Source of the DNA: Fasciolopsis buskii
Taxonomy: Eukaryota; Platyhelminthes; Trematoda; Plagiorchiida; Fasciolidae
Direction: 5' to 3'
DNA length: 64,000 nt
NCBI GenBank assembly: GCA_008360955.1
Contig: LUCM01003479.1
Location: 2,832 to 66,831, forward strand
The first letter of the stretch is position 1, and every line of letters begins with the position of its first letter. A model generated the notes under the pieces. That model saw nothing but the letters and a program-made list of their open reading frames with translations, had not been told where the DNA came from and ran no database searches. Both the position numbers and the translations under genes were made by a program. This document shows positions 61,401 to 64,000 of the stretch, one piece after another.

Positions 61401-64000
61401 AAGGAAGATTTGATCACCAACGAGCAATATGACGGTCTTTTCAGATTTAACCCGCAATATTTCATTGTTGAAATGAAAAATGAACGCTCTAGATACAATA
61501 TGATATAAAACACTGTAGTGCATTAGAAAGGTTTCAAATGTTCTTTGAAATCAATTACTAGAATTGCATATGTGTAGCCTGGCTGTCGTCTTTTCCCGAG
61601 GTACAACACCTGGGACAGATATCTGACCATTGCAGTAACTGAAACTGGCATCAAGTTGCTCCCCATAGATAACACTTGCTATTGCCGCAAGTCGGTAAAA
61701 TAATCGATTCTAAAATTGGTCCGGGTCGCTTCGAACTGTGCACCAGAGTTAAAATCGAAAATCCACCGGTACTATTTAGGTCGCCAAGAGTAACTTCTTG
61801 AAATATATGCTGAAAGGATAAGCTCAATCTCAGCTTCGATGCGCAATAGGAACCTACGGAGTTTTAGAGTGCAAATGCTGTGCATATCACCGACTGAATT
61901 ATCGGGAGGATTGTGATTGGTGAGTTCGGTGATTAGTTTTCAAGAACTTTACAACGTAGACACTGGCCCCACTGCTTCCGTATAACTACGTTAGTCCTGC
62001 TATTAGTAGCAGGAGTAAAAACTACCAGGGAAATAATACTAACTTGGAGAAATCGAAAAGCTTTGCCGGATCACTTGGCTGAATTCCGTGTGATGACCAT
62101 TTCAAGGTTGTCTTAGAGAAAGTCTTTCGAGGACGAAATCAAAAGTCAGTGAATAACTATTGCCCACGCACTAACATTTTCGTTCTGAATGTTGATGACA
62201 CATTCGCGATCGCTGGAGATAGTGGTACGTTTGTGTATTGGCTCAAATTTGCCGATTAGAGTTTGAAAATTACGTATTCTGACTCACCTTTACATTTGGA
62301 CTTTGACCCGTAGGTTAAAAGGAAACGTTACGAAACTCAATATCTCCTTTACGGTTGATTACTTTTCTCGTTTGTTGTTTTCATCGATTGGCAGTATCTA
62401 TAAAACACTTTGTAGCAGTTAGCGGGAAGCCGCACATGTGAGCAAAAATAAAACTGAAAGAAAACGAGCTAAAGAAAATTGAATAGATTCGCTTGAAAAA
62501 CATCAATCTTTGTCGTGACGATCGATAGATTACGCTAGCAATCACGTGGTCACCGTGGTTAATTAGAGACCCAAAGTTTTTTGATGTCTCTGTTTTCGCT
62601 GTTAACCTTATTGCAGCTAGGAGTCTGCCTGGGACAATGGTCTGTTCCAATGTAATCAAGTGTTTGTGTTCAAATGAAGAAATCGTTTCGTTGATTTTTA
62701 ATAACCAGTTTGAATTTACCCTATATAACATTATACAGTTTCTTTCGAAAGTAATAAAATCTGAGAATCACATCAGTAGAAGTGCAAACACGTGTCATCC
62801 ACCATTTCAATATTTCACATTACATGTGAATTAACTACCACGTGGCAGTCAACGTTGTGTTCTCATTATCCACCGGCAGAAATTTCCAATGTACCGTCAG
62901 AGATGTCTGTCCAACAGATCCTATTCAATAACTGATTTATATGGACCGAATCGAGCACATAAAGATCTTAGGATAATATATAACGTCTTACCTGCAGACC
63001 GCCTTGCTATTTTGATGGCGTAAGTAAGTCATGATACTGACCGACAAGCGTGTTGGGTTGTCCCGTCACGTTGACGTTTCTGCTACTGCGCACTTCATGT
63101 CGATCATGCAGCCCGTTCAAAGAACGCTGCCGCAATTCATACAGTGAATCTCATTGTTAGACAAATCAAAAGCATCTGTTTTGTACAGAATATCCGGAAT
63201 TGTTCTAATGCACTCTGGCGCATTCGAATTGTCGAATTTTTGTGCTTTCAGAATACCGAAAGTAACGATTCGCGAAACCTGGGTCGTGGGATGAAGTGAG
63301 AGGAAAAACAATTGTCATCAATACTGCAGCCCTAAGAATAACATAAGTTGCTAATAAAAGTTCTAATTATGAAATTCTTCCACCGAAATTGGTGTACACT
63401 TTTCACGTGCAGACGAATCTGATCAAAGCAGGCGATTGAACTGGGCAATGTTCCGGGTGTAGTCTACATACTCAAATTGCTTAGTTGCTTCCGATTAGTG
63501 CATTCCTCTGTATTTTCGTCTGTTTGCTGTCATTTTTAGAATAGAATAGAATAATGGATAATGGATAATCCTTAAAACCAGAGGGATCACGTGACACGCT
63601 TTTGCCTGACATTTGAAGCCACCATTTGCGAGTCTCGGCAATCAACTAGCTCATCATTCGTTTATATTTGCTTACTTTTGCTTCCTTAGGGACTAATCTG
63701 ACCATAGCCTAAATGGTTTTCTAACTGACTGCAATTCTGGCTCCCGAGTGACTTAGGTGGCTGAGTAGATTACGAATTGGGAATGATTACGAAGCTTGGT
63801 TTCTGCAGATTTGACAACTGTAGAAACAATCCTTATGCAAAAAGCTTTCGGACGTAGTGGGGATTCAGGGCAGGTGTGGGCACAACTCACGCACTTGTGT
63901 CCTAGAAGCTGGACAACAAGGTCACGTCAGCAATCGATCGGACATTTTTCGGGAGTCTAACTGATTACTCGTTAGCATACGAGAAGATTGAAGTTGCTTC
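58440..64000. other. Intergenic, no supportable gene
   Basis: I looked for upstream ABC transmembrane exons on the minus strand and found none I could defend. A T-rich plus-strand region at 60648-61513 has overlapping frames of 75-108 codons with no family match. The minus frame 62381-62731 (116 codons) is also unassigned. A short CA-repeat lies at 59495-59515 and an AATAG/ATGGATA tandem at 63537-63575. Confidence 0.45.

Overview
This window looks like repeat-rich intergenic DNA from a flatworm, most likely a digenean fluke; the species cannot be fixed from the sequence. It is AT-leaning (about 40% GC by eye) and has no operons or bacterial-type genes. It contains spliceosomal introns, some very short (41-60 bp), and decayed non-LTR retrotransposons, Penelope-like elements and tRNA-derived SINEs of the kinds familiar from fluke genomes. 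The organism assignment is inference. All protein-family calls rest on motifs recognised by reading, without database searches.

Layout. From 1 to 7.4 kb I see no supportable gene. From 7.4 to 14.2 kb lie a diverged repeat pair, a foldback (MITE-like) element at 9.52-9.79 kb, a decayed endonuclease/reverse-transcriptase element of RTE type (9.98-11.79 kb) that runs into a 25-N assembly gap, a SINE, microsatellites and a possible further non-LTR scrap. A nearly complete but frame-shifted Penelope-like element (RT plus GIY-YIG endonuclease) is on the minus strand at 16.84-19.13 kb. From 24.7 to 30.5 kb two small multi-exon genes on the plus strand can be built from splice signals with consistent phases: a five-exon gene (166 aa) and a three-exon gene (79 aa). 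Neither product is recognised. At 34.2-34.7 kb there is a candidate two-exon 3' gene end on the minus strand, followed by a decayed CR1-type element (34.9-36.6 kb, minus).

From 38.2 to 58.4 kb the minus strand carries pieces of an ABCB/P-glycoprotein-type ABC transporter. An NBD1-like set lies at 55-58.4 kb: a degenerate Walker A exon, a 46-nt exon, and a well-preserved exon with signature, Walker B, D-loop and H-loop. A second, clearly broken NBD relic lies at 38.2-38.65 kb. The order and strand fit one full transporter gene or two tandem fragments, with RTE, CR1, SINE and Penelope remnants between them. Beyond 58.4 kb I see no supportable gene.

The window therefore holds one ABC-transporter locus in decay or partly decayed, a few small uncharacterised genes, and a dense layer of dead retroelements. 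No virus, toxin, rRNA, tRNA gene or CRISPR array was seen.
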